NCBI RefSeq assembly: GCF_020382885.2
Contig: NC_058502.1
Location: 10,815,950-10,879,949, forward strand
Direction of reading: 5' to 3'
DNA: 64,000 bases
Source of the DNA: Scatophagus argus
Lineage: Eukaryota > Chordata > Actinopteri > Scatophagidae
Numbering within the stretch: the first letter of the stretch is position 1; every line of letters begins with the position of its first letter. The notes under the pieces were generated by a model. The model did no database searches. It was given only the letters and a program-made list of their open reading frames with translations, and was not told the origin of the DNA. Shown one piece after another: positions 11,984-23,805 of the stretch. Made by a program: the position numbers and the translations under genes.

Positions 11984-12028
<45 letters not shown>
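11984..12028. repeat. (GT)~22 microsatellite upstream of slc18a3
   Basis: An uninterrupted GT run about 1 kb before the slc18a3 start codon and between the candidate RE1 site and the candidate TATA-like element. Confidence 0.95.
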
Positions 12029-12030
<2 letters not shown>

Positions 12031-12393
12031 GAGCCTTGCTGAAGCAGGTTCTCGCTTGAACCTAAACTCACCTCGGCACCAACAGCTTGCTTTTAGAACC
12101 AAAATGCAGTGAGAAGTTCTGTTAGAGGGAAAATATTTTAAGAATTAAAAGATGAAATCCCAGTTTCACCACGTCAACTTCCTGTTTGTGACACCTTGTC
12201 ATGTGCCATGTTTTTGTGTGTGTGTGTGTTGCTGATGAACTCAAGTTTAAAAATATATAGGCATATACAACTTTTAGACTTAATCATCCAATTTCAGATA
12301 CGTGAAAAACATGACTGCGGCGAGCATCCTCGGCTCAGTCTTGATGCGACTGACTGGGCAGCCGTGCGCACTCGGGATTTTGTATTTAATTAG

Positions 12394-12401
12394 CATAAAA
12401 G
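12394..12401 (+). promoter_or_regulatory. TATA-like element, candidate slc18a3 core promoter
   Basis: CATAAAAG lies at the boundary between AT-rich spacer and a G+C-rich stretch (about 12420-12960) that would be the 5' UTR. A start site near 12425 would give a roughly 580-base leader. Position and composition support it; there is no transcript evidence. Confidence 0.35.
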
Positions 12402-13002
12402 ATCTTGTGGAGTGCAGCAGGACCGTGCGTCACAGCCATCGGCGAATGCGGGGGGGCGGGGAGGGGGGACACCTATGGGAGTCAACAAACTGCAGGGTGT
12501 ATTCCGTTCACGGCCGACAAAAAGCAGCCGGGTTGATGTGAAATGATGACTTAGCTCGCAGCGTTACAGGTGACTGGAGACAGCTGGGAGAGACCGGGAG
12601 CCGGAGGGGCGCAGCAGACGGACCTAAAGCAGCAAGTGCGCTGATGGAGCCGGCAGTGTGAGCTGTAGGTGAATCCCCAACCTGTGAGTGCAGTCCGGGA
12701 CCAGCACGTCACCTGAATGACGGGATATGAGACAATGAAGCAGCGAGGGACGACGGGGATAAAACGAGTCCGAGTCACGGGAGTGGAAAAGCGCGTACGA
12801 TGACGGACGGCGCAAGGGACAGAGAAGAGGTAAAGCAGAGGAAAGTTATCTAGCTCTTCAGCAGGGCTCCCGGTGTTGGTCAAGAAAGCGAAATCAAAGA
12901 CAACAGATGTACCACGCGTGCGTAATTCTATAAACAAATCAACTGGGGGAAGTCGATTTTCTTTTTCAAAAGACAAGAGCTGAGCCATAAAGGGAGAAAA
13001 TC

Positions 13003-14562
13003 ATGGAGCCGGAGGGGACCTCAGAGGGACAAGCCACTAATTTGGCACAATCTGCCGCCTCCAAACTGTCCCAGATGGGCGAAAGAACTAAACAACTGGG
13101 CAATGTGATCCAAAACCCAGACCGGCAGAAACGGATTATTCTAGTGATAGTCTGTATAGCACTTTTGTTGGACAATATGCTTTACATGGTAATTGTGCCA
13201 ATTATACCAGATTACCTGGAAGGGCTACAAAATGCTGCGGATCGTGCTCAAGCCCCTGCACCACACACCAACTCCACCAACAGCACCATCCACAATGTAG
13301 CAAAGGGCAACTTCGACCTGCAGATTGGTGTTCTTTTTGCCTCCAAGGCCATCCTGCAGCTCCTGGTTAACCCGCTAAGTGGCACGTTTATAGACCGAGT
13401 CGGGTATGATATTCCACTATTTATCGGTCTTAATGTCATGTTTCTCTCCACTCTTATTTTTGCCTTTGCTGACAACTACGCGACCCTGTTCCTGGCGCGA
13501 AGCATGCAGGGCCTCGGGTCTGCTTTCGCGGACACTTCAGGGATCGCACTGATCGCAGACAAGTACACAGAAGAGGGAGAGAGGAGCAAAGCGCTGGGTA
13601 TTGCCTTGGCGTTCATTTCTTTTGGAAGCCTTGTGGCGCCCCCCTTTGGAGGGGTCCTCTATGAGTTCGCAGGGAAGCGAGTGCCCTTCCTGATTCTGGC
13701 CTGTGTCTGCCTCGCTGATGGCATAATGTGCCTGACTGTGCTGAAACCCTTCTCTAACAGAGAGAGAGAAAACATGCCAGTGGGCACCCCCATATATAAA
13801 CTGATGATTGATCCTTATATAGCTGTAGTGGCAGGCGCTCTGACAATCTGTAACATCCCCCTCGCCTTCCTAGAGCCCACTATCGCCAACTGGATGGAGG
13901 AGACCATGCATGCCAGCCAGTGGGAGATCGGCATGACATGGTTTCCCGCCTTCTTCCCTCATGTCTTAGGTGTATATCTCACTGTGAAATTAGCAGCCAA
14001 GTATCCCCATCTCCAGTGGTTTTACGGTGCTATAGGTATGGTGTTCATAGGAGCGAGCTCCTGCACAGTGCCAGCGTGTAAAAACTTTGGACAGCTCATG
14101 ATCCCGCTGTGCGGAATCTGTTTTGGCATCGCCTTCGTAGACACGGCGCTCCTGCCAACACTGGGTTTCCTGGTGGATGTGCGACATGTTTCAGTGTATG
14201 GTAGTGTGTACGCCATCGCAGACATCTCTTACTGCGTGGCATATGCCCTGGGGCCCGTGGCAGCTGGACAGATAGTGCACGACCTGGGCTTTGTCCAGCT
14301 CAACTTGGGCATGGGCCTCGCCAATGTACTTTACGCACCGGCGCTGCTTCTGCTGAAGAACGTGTCACAGATGAAGCCTTCTTTCTCCGAGAGAAACATG
14401 CTCCTGGAGGATGGCCCAACAGGACTGTATGATACTATTAAGATGGAGCAGCGAGAGAAGAAGAAAAAGGGTTTGTGTACAACGATCGACGAGAACGGCA
14501 TTGAAACGTTTGCGCAACGGTCGTATTCAGAAGAGGAATCCTCAGGAGGAGAGTACGCGTAA
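13003..14562 (+). CDS. slc18a3: Vesicular acetylcholine transporter (VAChT), intronless
   Basis: Single-exon gene of 519 codons. VAChT exchanges two lumenal protons for one cytosolic acetylcholine in synaptic vesicles; it is a 12-helix major-facilitator family member. Residues 1-43 are a cytosolic N-terminus. TM1 carries Asp57 in LLLDNMLYM, a conserved ionisable residue. A lumenal loop holds two N-glycosylation sequons (Asn90, Asn93). The loop 2-3 MFS motif is N123-G134 with D131/R132. Further acidic membrane residues conserved in the family are D177 (AFADTSG) and D380 (AFVDTALLP). The cytosolic tail has SERNMLL (462-468), the acidic-dileucine-type endocytic signal of VAChT, then [10 protein letters not shown]. 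The start has a purine at -3 and G at +4. It lies 1.9 kb before the first chat coding exon on the same strand, the cholinergic-locus arrangement. Fish have slc18a3a/b; which one is undetermined. Confidence 0.98.
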   Translation: MEPEGTSEGQATNLAQSAASKLSQMGERTKQLGNVIQNPDRQKRIILVIVCIALLLDNMLYMVIVPIIPDYLEGLQNAADRAQAPAPHTNSTNSTIHNVAKGNFDLQIGVLFASKAILQLLVNPLSGTFIDRVGYDIPLFIGLNVMFLSTLIFAFADNYATLFLARSMQGLGSAFADTSGIALIADKYTEEGERSKALGIALAFISFGSLVAPPFGGVLYEFAGKRVPFLILACVCLADGIMCLTVLKPFSNRERENMPVGTPIYKLMIDPYIAVVAGALTICNIPLAFLEPTIANWMEETMHASQWEIGMTWFPAFFPHVLGVYLTVKLAAKYPHLQWFYGAIGMVFIGASSCTVPACKNFGQLMIPLCGICFGIAFVDTALLPTLGFLVDVRHVSVYGSVYAIADISYCVAYALGPVAAGQIVHDLGFVQLNLGMGLANVLYAPALLLLKNVSQMKPSFSERNMLLEDGPTGLYDTIKMEQREKKKKGLCTTIDENGIETFAQRSYSEEESSGGEYA

Positions 14563-15135
14563 AAGACCTTTAACTGAGTGTAAAACTAACAAAGTGCCCA
14601 TGTAGAGTTGTGTGCGTCCCGTCCGATCGAATCAATTGCATAACAAGCTTAGGATTGTGTAACGACACAAAGTATTTACTGCTTCTGGTGACAGTTCCTC
14701 CGGGTATTGTCAAATCAAGTAGCTTCAAGCTTTTGCAGCCGAAAGGCGCTCGCTGGCGTTTGTTCATCTTAAAGTGAGAGTATTGTGAACGATTTGTTGA
14801 GATAAATGTCTATTCATTAACAGTATTAATCGCCGTATCAGAAAACTGACTCATATCGTATTCAGGGATTATGTGTAAATGTATTTTAACAAGAGAACAA
14901 TTGTAATGTATATGCGTCTTTCAGTGTATATCCTGTGTTCATTTTGCCAGAGCTGTGCCGCTAAACTCAATATGCAATACTGTGTGTCACACAAAGAAAG
15001 ATACAACAGATGGACATGAACTGAAATCTGCGTCTTGTTGTCTGTTTATTTTGTTTGTTTGGATGATGTACTTCTGGAATGCATAGCCTCGTTGTATGAT
15101 CTGCGACTGTACATACATGTATATTCATGTACATA

Positions 15136-15141
15136 ATTAAA
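15136..15141 (+). promoter_or_regulatory. Candidate poly(A) signal for slc18a3 (ATTAAA)
   Basis: The common variant hexamer ATTAAA lies about 570 bases after the slc18a3 stop, in AT-rich sequence typical of a 3' UTR. Confidence 0.45.
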
Positions 15142-16436
15142 TCAATATTATGTGAACGGTGCTTTACATGGATTTTATTTATTCAGGCAATTAATTAAAT
15201 TATTTATTTATGGCGGTATGTGACATTTTCACATGAAGAAACCCACATTAAGAAATTTTTCATGATAATATGATGTTACTTGTAAAATTCTGATTGTGTT
15301 AATAAGCAGACATTCCTTGGATTTTTGCCTTTGAACACACATAAATGAACAACCGCTCAATTTAAAGTTATTAAGGCCTACACAGGTAGTTTGTGTTACT
15401 GATTAGTAATATAAAACAGCCGAGAGTAAATAATTAAATCCATTATAGAGAAGGTAACCTTTTCCACATTTAAAAATAGGTCTGGGAAAAATACAGTCTA
15501 ATAATAATTTCGTGCTGGATTCTGAGGTTGATATTGTGTTCAAAGTCAACAGTTTGTCAAAGCATGTGCGCTTGTCAAGAATGCAAATCCTTGCATATAA
15601 CACACAACGCCAATTAAACCAGCCAGAGGCAATGAGGTGGAAGCAAAGTATGCACCCAAGTCGCTCTGCAGGAAGTGTTGATAATTCAGAAAACCAGAGA
15701 AGAAAGTCCACGCAAAAAACGCATCCTAATTGCTCTTCTGTAAAGTGCGTGAGCGTCTGAGGCGCGCAGTCTGCGTCTAAATAAGGTGGTGTGAAGATGT
15801 GCAGCTCCAAATAAACTTCTCGGCGAATAGCAGCAGTTCTGGGAGGAGCCTGGCTGTCAGGAGGGCGAGGTACCCTGTCAGCGTCCCTCCTGAGCCAGCG
15901 AGGGAGTTGTGTTCTTGCTATGTTGGGGATTTAAAGATGCTCAGAAAGATGAAAGATCAAAAGTAGTGAAATGTGAAACCAATTCTACCAGCAATGGATT
16001 CACATCTGGATGGATGAACCTAAACCCAGGACGAGTGGGGTTGGGTTTTTTTTCTATCTGGTGAGTAAAACATTTCCTATTAATGTGATAGTTTATTTCC
16101 GTTTGGTAGATTTATTGTTGTTTATGACAGCATGCTGACAACAAAGAGCGTAGTTTTGCGAAACAATTTTGAATGCATGCATCCCTGAAGTGTACACAAG
16201 TGTGGATTTGTTAGATGCTTTTTATTCATTGATTGTCATTGTATATTTGTTCTAAATGTCTTGACAGTCGTGCAACGTTTAAAGGCAACTGCTGTTAGTC
16301 AGACTTTCGCAGTGAGTGACGGATATTTCAAAAGAGCTTTCACTTGCTGGAACTTGACACTGATATCATTTTATATGAATACAGAATCTGTTTCAAAGGG
16401 ATAGAACCTGCTGGACCGCCGCTCTGCACCGCCAAC
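15142..16436 (+). promoter_or_regulatory. slc18a3-chat interval: likely chat 5' exon/promoter region
   Basis: No protein-coding exon found. A TATA-like TAAATAAGG lies near 15777, followed by a G+C-richer stretch (15770-15920). A good donor, CTG|GTGAGT, follows at about 16060, consistent with a noncoding chat exon ending there. A possible acceptor (ATACAG) is near 16384, before the chat ATG. These are sequence inferences only. Confidence 0.4.
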
Positions 16437-19400
16437 ATGCCGGTCGTGAACCAAGAGCCCTCCAAAGACTCAGGAGGCGCAGAAGTAAATATCTTAAATC
16501 CGTGTAACATGTGGATCTATTTCGCCGGAATGTGCACGAAGTTTTAAGGCTTTACAAGAAAGGACGTCAAAAATTAAATTATTAAGACTATTAACAAGAT
16601 CAAGACATACGAGTATTTTTTTTAAAAAATCAGTAGGAATATACGCATGACAATTTATAAGAATATATAACACTTTAATTAATATTCAATAATATTTACT
16701 TATTCTAGATGAGGTGAATTGAATAAATTTCTTGTAGTTATCCTCACTAAAAAAGTGCAATCAAAAATTGAATTATTTTTACATGTGTCAGAGGACATGT
16801 TGTTGTGAAGTTTTTCACTCAGTTTTCCACACTGCTCAGGGTCTTCCTAAGCTTCCACTGCCTGCCCTGAAAGACACACTGGATATGTACCTGAGGTGTA
16901 TGAAGCACCTGCTCACAGAGGAACAGTTCAACAAGACCCAAACTATAGTGGAGCAGTTTGGAGCCCCTGGAGGAGTGGGGGAGCTACTGCACAGCAAACT
17001 CACGGAGAGGAGGGAGAAGAAGGCAAACTGGGTGATTGAAATGATCTGATCCAAAACACACAATAAAATAAACAGTATGAATAGTTTCTAACTGGCATTA
17101 AGATGATAAATGCATGTTGATTTATTTTAAAGTTCAGATAAAACTTTTCAGTAGATAATGCTGTCATAAGAAAGTACAATACCGGTGTCTAATTTATGTA
17201 TATAACCAAAAAATCTTTGCTATAGATGAATATGTAAATGATCTTATATCAAACTGCAGGCCTGTTTTACACCATTGTTTACAAATACTACTGATGTAAA
17301 CAAACATTTTGCAGGGTTGGGAAAAGATTTACACACTTGAACAGTCGGGCCAAGGAGATTTATCAGTCAATTTCAAACTGATAACCAATCCAGCCATTTA
17401 TTTTCATGATTTCAGATTTCAGATTGTACCTTTAAGGGAATGCCACCATTTCTTACTGTAGGTGTACGACTACTGGCTGAATGACATGTACCTCAACAAC
17501 AGACTGGCTCTGCCTGTCAACTCCAGTCCTGCGATGGTCTTCCCACAGCAGAACTTCAGGGCTCCCATCGACTCTTTACGGTATGAGACCCTGCACAACG
17601 GGGACAAATGAGTCATGAAAGAAAACTCAAAGTGATACAATAAGACAGGACAGAAAAATATATTTCCTTCCAGCGATCGACCCTCTACAACAGATACTTT
17701 AGAAGAACAAGCTGTGATTGCACTTGACAGGCATTTTTTAATCTTCATAACAAGAAGATTTGAGAAATGACAGTAAACCTTATAAATGACTCAGAGACCA
17801 GCTTTGATCGATTATACTAAACCGAACACTTCCTCGCTACGCGCTGACAGATGGGGTCATTACTCAGAACACATTGAGGGTTGAGGGGCAAGACGGAAGG
17901 CAAGGTTAATAGACAGTTAAGGCTGCGGTTTGGTTAACATGGTATTGATCTGGAACCGGCCCCTTAACCAGGTGCTTTACTTGCAGTATTCATCCTGTTA
18001 AGTGTAATACAGCTGCGCTACAACAAGGCCAAATACAGAAACTCATTTCCCCAAGTATGCAGAGAGTGAGAAGAAGTGACAAAGTATAATATTGTGTGTG
18101 TGTTTGGAAGTATTTAAAAAAGATTTTCTTTTCCAGATTTGCTGCACACTTAATTTCTGGAGTTCTGGAGTACAAGACTCTTCTTGATGGGTAAGTTAAT
18201 CTACAATGAGAGCACCAATGAGCCTGAGAGATTAAATCGAAAAAAGAATTATTTCCACCTGTGTGAATAAAAGGCCTGATAGCCACACGTGTCTGTGTGC
18301 AGACGTGCACTTCCAGTAGACTACGCCCGGGGTCAGCTGGCTGGAACCCCTCTGTGTATGGAGCAGTACTATCGCCTCTTCACTTCCTACCGCCTCCCTG
18401 GGCCTGAGAGAGACACACTCGTGGCCCAAGAGAGTAGCGTGATGCCAGAGCCTGAGCACATCATTGTGGCTTGCAAAAACCAGGTCAGACACAGTGAAAA
18501 ACTCTTCCAAATTTGTCTTAGGCTAGACTTTTTCTGCAGCTTTCGACCACGTGACACAGTCATCATCGTCAGCGGAGAAGGTTCAGTTGACATGTCAGCT
18601 CAGTACTTTCGCAATCTCTCATCTGTGCTGGTTTATAAATTGGAACCTCAGTTTGACGAAACAATGCCATCTCAAGGTCCATCTATTGGCATTTTTTCCG
18701 AAGATTTTGACCATATGACATGCTGTCGTCATCAGAGGGTCAAGGATTTCAAAGGTCAAAAGTGTCACACTTAACCTATGAGCTAACACAGAGGAGAAGT
18801 CCCAGAAATGCCATAGATGAATTCAGATTAGATCACCTCACAGTAGACACAGAACAGTGTTTACAGTGACAGTAAATTAGACTATACATCAAGTCCCTGT
18901 CACAGCAGAACATATGGATCATCACTCATACTTCTTGGTACTGTAAGCAGACTCTGTGGCGGCTATGCTAACGTATCTCCTAATGAGTGATTAACAGCCA
19001 CAGCCCCTGACAAGCGCTCTCCGTTAAGTTAATTATCTATAACATGTACAACATTTTCACATCAGCCAGCAACCTTCAGCATTGCCACCATGTCACAACA
19101 TCACAGAAAAGGAGCTAAAACAAGAGATGCTCACTTATTACCACCACCCAGTCCGTCAGTAAGACCAGTATTGGACTAATATTGTCTGATCTTTCCCAAT
19201 CAGAACATTAAGATAAAAACAGCAGCTTCAGATTCATCTAGACTCACTCAATACAGAAAAGAAAAAAGGAATGATATATGAGCAATCAAATGACTACAAA
19301 AAACAAAAAAAAATAATCGAAACACAGATATATCTGGAAGAGAAAACAAAGAGAGTGAAATCATTTCCTAAACTGTCTGTTGTAAACATCAACCAGGTTT

Positions 19401-22400
19401 CAGGCTAAAATCCTGGTTCAACTGAATTTACCGCAGTTGTGTACATTCTGATGTTTTATGATGCAATGAAGAATTATTAATGATATTTTGGATTTAATGA
19501 TATTTTGGATTTTACCTCATCACATAACTGACAGAAGTTATGGTCAAATCTAACATATATATATGTATCTCTATCTATCTATGTTCTATGTGTATGTGTG
19601 TATTCTATGTGCTTAGGGGTAAATGCATTGACGCTTGTGTCCTATCTGAACGTCTGTTCAGTTCTTTGTATTGGATGTGGTGATCAACTTTCGTCGACTG
19701 AATGAAAGAGACCTGCTGACTCAGCTGGATAAGATTGTCAGGATGGCTGACGGCGAAGAAGAACAGCTCCCACCCATTGGTCTTCTGACTTCAGATGGAC
19801 GGACGGAGTGGGCCAAGTCTCGCAGTGTGTTAATGAGAGGTAAGCTTTGAATACAGGTTCAAATCTTTAAAGTCAGGTGGATCACACACACCAGTTCCAA
19901 GTCCATTTGTTTGAACGTATCATCCCATAGAGTCTACTAACAGGGACTCTCTGGACATGATCGAACGCTGTCTGTGTCTGGTCTGTCTTGATGATGCCAC
20001 TGGGCCTGAGCTAAGTGACTCGGCTCGTGCGATGTTGATGTTGCATGGTGGAGGAGTAGCCAAGAATGGAGGGAATCGCTGGTACGACAAGCCCATGCAG
20101 GTTAGTGAGCACAGTAAGCCTACTTTAATTTTGCCTTCTTAAACATGAAAGGATATATATTATTTTATACAATAAGACACAATTTACCTCACTAATTAGT
20201 GTGGAATATAACATCTGAACAAGTCCATGTTCACCTCTAACAGTGCCAGCGGATGCAATTAGCCAATTCCATGTCAAATGAAGAATTTATATTAAATAAA
20301 TTCTGATGGAGAGCATATGTTGCCATGGGATTAGCAGGAACTTACCATGCAATAGCAGGAACTTTGATGGAGACAATTTGATAAAGAATTTAGATTACTT
20401 TAATGAATCATATGATCAATATTCATACCTAGAGAGATGGAGGCTTCCTTTGTAAATTATTTTTTCATGTACCATGTGGTTGAAGATTGCATATGAAGGA
20501 ATACATTATTGCTGTATGTAGCAGAAAGCACCAGTACGGTGCTTAAGCTGTAACTGCAAGTGAATTGAATCTTAGACAATCCAGCATTTCAGTTTGGTTC
20601 AACTCAAGAAAATCCTACTGAAAATAGTGTGACTGTGTCAGTTTGTCATAGGAGCTAACGGCTGCTGCGGAGTCGTGTGTGAACACTCACCGTTTGAAGG
20701 AATTGTCCTTGTGCAGTGCACAGAGTATCTACTCAAATACATGTAAGGAATTAAATGCGTTTGGACTTTGGAAGTGCAAAATGTGTGTGTGATATTTGTT
20801 TTATATGGTGACATGTGCTTAGAAAAAACAGTAAGTCTACCTTAAAAGACATGCCGAATGATATCATATTCCCATGTGACATCAGGATTGGCAGCCCATC
20901 GAAGCTGGTCAGGGCTGCAAGTGTGAGCGAGCTGCCTGCACCACGCAGACTCCGCTGGAAATGTACTCCAGAGATTCACAAACTCCTCGCCTCTTCTGCT
21001 GACAAACTACAAAGGTCTGACTTTACTCTGGTTTCTGTCCAATACAAAAAAAAACCCCACTAATAAATGGTTTAAGCACTTAACACGATTTATTCTTATC
21101 TGCACAGGTTGGTGAAAAATTTGGACATAAACGTTCACAAATTCTACGACTATGGAAAAGAGTTCATCAAGAAGCAGAAAATGAGCCCAGATGCCTACAT
21201 CCAGGTTGCCCTTCAGTTAGCCTACTACCGGTAAGAAAAAGATCAATAAAACAGGCTTCCCATAAGTCACATTAACCAAGGGCTCTGACATAACAGGCCT
21301 TTTTTCGGTGTGTTTCCCCAGATGTCACGGCAGACCAGTGTCGACCTACGAGAGCGCTTCTATAAGGCGTTTTCAAGAAGGCAGAGTGGACAACATACGC
21401 TCAGCCACACCAGAAGCTCTGGCCTTTGTCAAAGCAATGGCTGATAGGGAACTGAGAACAAGTGTAAGATGTTTTAGCACAGATGTTACACTCACAGTGT
21501 CCTGTTTAAGCATTTGTGCTCTTGCTGGAATTAAAGGATTTAATTGACTAGTATCGAATCTCTGTTGTTTGTTTCAGCAGGATACGGAAAAGATGGAGAT
21601 GTTACGAGGTGCCATTGCTGCACAGACAAAGTATACTATTCTGGTGAGTATACTCTAACCTCATCCATTTTTCTATTACAGGGTTGGCTTTGGTGTTTAG
21701 AGAAAATTCTGTACAATAACATGCATTCATCCTCCTCTTCAGGCTATTACAGGGATGGCAATAGACAATCACTTGCTGGGACTACGTGAAATTGCACAGG
21801 AGCTGAAGATAGAGAAACCAGAAATATTCAAAGATGAAGCCTATCTCATCAGTAATCAGTTCATCCTCTCTACAAGTCAGGTATAGTCACCAATAAACCA
21901 CAGCTATATGTAATCATAAATGTTTTAAAGGGGCATTCCACCAATTTTGCACATGCAAGTTCACTTCACTTGGCACAAAGATTACCACTCTGCCTCTGAA
22001 AACAGTTGTATAATGCCCTCTGTGGTTCTGCAAGGAATTTTCAAGTCCAAAAGAACAACATCAATGAAGTAACCAGGGTTTTCTAACAGAAAGTCTGAGC
22101 TGGCATCTGCAGCAGTGTGGTTTGAGAGAAATCTACATTTATGAGCCAAGAGATTTCTTGTGAAAGTAGAGATGCAAATAACAACTATTGCCATCATTAA
22201 TGACTCTACAGTCATCTGTTACTTTCTTGAGTAACAGATTAATCATTTGAAATATCAGAAAATCACAATATGCTAAAACACAAGGTGATGTTATGTAGTG
22301 TCTTATTATGTCTGACAGCCTACAATTCCAAAATAATGAACACCATTATTAATGTAAGAATAGCAAAACTTGAGACCTGGAACCATCAGCTTTTCAGGGG

Positions 22401-23805
22401 TTTTTTTCTTTCTTTTCCTTCTATCAACCAATAATCGCCACAATTTGACTGAAAGACACTACAAAGTGGCATCATGGGATGAGTAGAATCCAGTAGAGAG
22501 ATAGAAAGTGGGTTGGAATTTATGGAAGGGCAATAAATTGCTGGAGTACAATTTTTAATGTGCACTGTGAGCACATATCGGTCTTCTTTGTTTCGTACAG
22601 TATTTATATACAGTAGAAACAGAACAGGTGGCACAAGATATTGTTAAGATTTAAATTTGGACAGACAATGGACTCAATGCTGAACACAACACTCAGGGAG
22701 TAAACGTTTAACAGTTATATACACAAAAAGAGATCCAAAATACACAAAAAGCAAGGCAGCATATCAAAGAGACCAAAGAGAATCAAAATATGCAAGCAGA
22801 TATCCAAGTGTGGAGGTAGTGGGTGAGGAAAATGAGGTCAGGGAATTTTCCAAGATGGACAGTAGAGAAGATATATGATCCCAGGCTTCAAGAGAAAAGG
22901 GGGTGCCAGGGAGTTCCAGAGAAGGAAGAGCTGGATGTGCTGAAAGGAGAAGGGAAGGTGGGACAAAAAGGCAAAGATTACAGAATGTTCTCAAGAAGCA
23001 GAAAATCTTGGGTTTGACTAAAATGAGAGCAGGTGTGCAGGTGAAGAAGTGAGAAGAAAGCTGGTCACCACGCCCAGCTCGCTAGACACACATACACACA
23101 CAAAGACAAAGAGAGGGAGAATCAACAGAGGCAAACCAAAACACTAGGAAGGGGAAAATACAGAAGAACAGGAAGTATGGTGAGAGCACTGGTAGATCCT
23201 GACAGATAAAGAGAGATGTTCAATAATATGCCACTCAAAACTGCAATTTAGATCTCCATAAAACTGGCATTCATTCAAATTTACAGCACACACCCATTTC
23301 AATTATCCACATATAGCAGTATTTGAACACACTGGAAAAACTGTCAGTAGCTTAATACTGAATATTCCCTCAGGTTCCTACTGCTGTTGAGATGTTCTGC
23401 TGCTACGGACCCGTGGTTCCAAACGGATATGGAGCGTGCTACAACCCTCAGTCAAACCACATTATCTTCTCTGTGTCCAGTTTCCACGAGAGTCCTCAGA
23501 CATGTTCCGCAGAATTTATCAAGTGTCTGGTGCAGGGACTCCTGGACATGAGGGATCTGTGCAATAACTGTAACTCCGGCTCCAATGTGGCTGCACAAAG
23601 ACAGGGTCAAACGCTGGACATACATACACAAACAGAAACAAACTGGCCAAACAAAACAACGCAGAGACCGGCTGACCAGAGCAAGAATCAGCAAACACTG
23701 CCACATGTTCTGCTGAAGACAGCAGACCAGACTAAAGTGGAGGCTCAAACCCAGACGTCTTCACAGGGAGAGGCACAAGCTCTGAAGACTGGAAGTAAAT
23801 CATAA
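16437..23805 (+). CDS. chat: Choline O-acetyltransferase (ChAT)
   Basis: Fourteen coding exons: 16437-16484, 16840-17031, 17462-17580, 18137-18190, 18303-18483, 19662-19839, 19931-20100, 20642-20742, 20886-21014, 21108-21230, 21322-21463, 21578-21643, 21743-21880, 23374-23805; 690 residues in frame throughout. The cytosolic enzyme transfers acetyl from acetyl-CoA to choline in cholinergic neurons. The family signature LPKLPLPAL is at residues 18-26. The catalytic His is H329 in CEHSPFEG. The Ser-Thr-Ser triplet of carnitine/choline acyltransferases is 544-546 (ILSTSQ), followed by the conserved [14 protein letters not shown] segment. After DMRDLC the protein runs about 80 residues of Gln/Thr/Lys-rich tail, much longer than in the human short form. 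The start is the first ATG of a short leader exon ([10 protein letters not shown]), with A at -3. Exon 12 has a NAGNAG acceptor. The gene is transcribed with slc18a3 just upstream. Confidence 0.97.
19478..19511. repeat. 17-bp tandem duplication in chat intron
   Basis: TTAATGATATTTTGGAT occurs twice head to tail in the intron before the exon at 19662. Looks like simple slippage. Confidence 0.8.
22625..23205 (-). mobile_element. Probable interspersed repeat, reverse-oriented, in chat last intron
   Basis: Read on the - strand this is a pyrimidine-rich block starting CTGTCAGGATC, with short CCTG/CTGTC phrases, and ending in a 'gagtccattgtctgtcc' segment. This is the layout of a common fish repeat that starts at a similar word and ends near 'gagtcctgcat'. 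It fills more than a third of the 1.5-kb intron 21881-23373 and explains the strand-biased open frames there. Family assignment is from recall. Confidence 0.45.

Larger units (their letters stand above)
2573..12393. other. Gene-poor spacer between rgr and slc18a3
   Basis: No gene recognised on either strand. Open frames here are short, lack family resemblance and often run through microsatellites. The stretch holds simple repeats, decayed interspersed repeats, two strong hairpins and a motif-rich patch, which are listed separately. Its 3' end near slc18a3 probably contains distal regulatory DNA for the cholinergic locus. Confidence 0.7.

Noticed and set aside
12551..12988. 145-residue open frame on the - strand
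   Set aside because: It lies antisense to the G+C-rich slc18a3 leader; composition explains its length and the product resembles nothing I know.
20815..20885. In-frame extension upstream of a chat exon starting with Met
   Set aside because: The family alignment and the TCAG acceptor place the exon start at 20886, where the split Met codon from the previous exon is completed; the upstream part is intron that happens to stay open.
22764..22994. 76-residue - strand frame, Leu/Ser-rich
   Set aside because: Falls inside the probable interspersed repeat in chat's last intron; pyrimidine-rich composition keeps it open.
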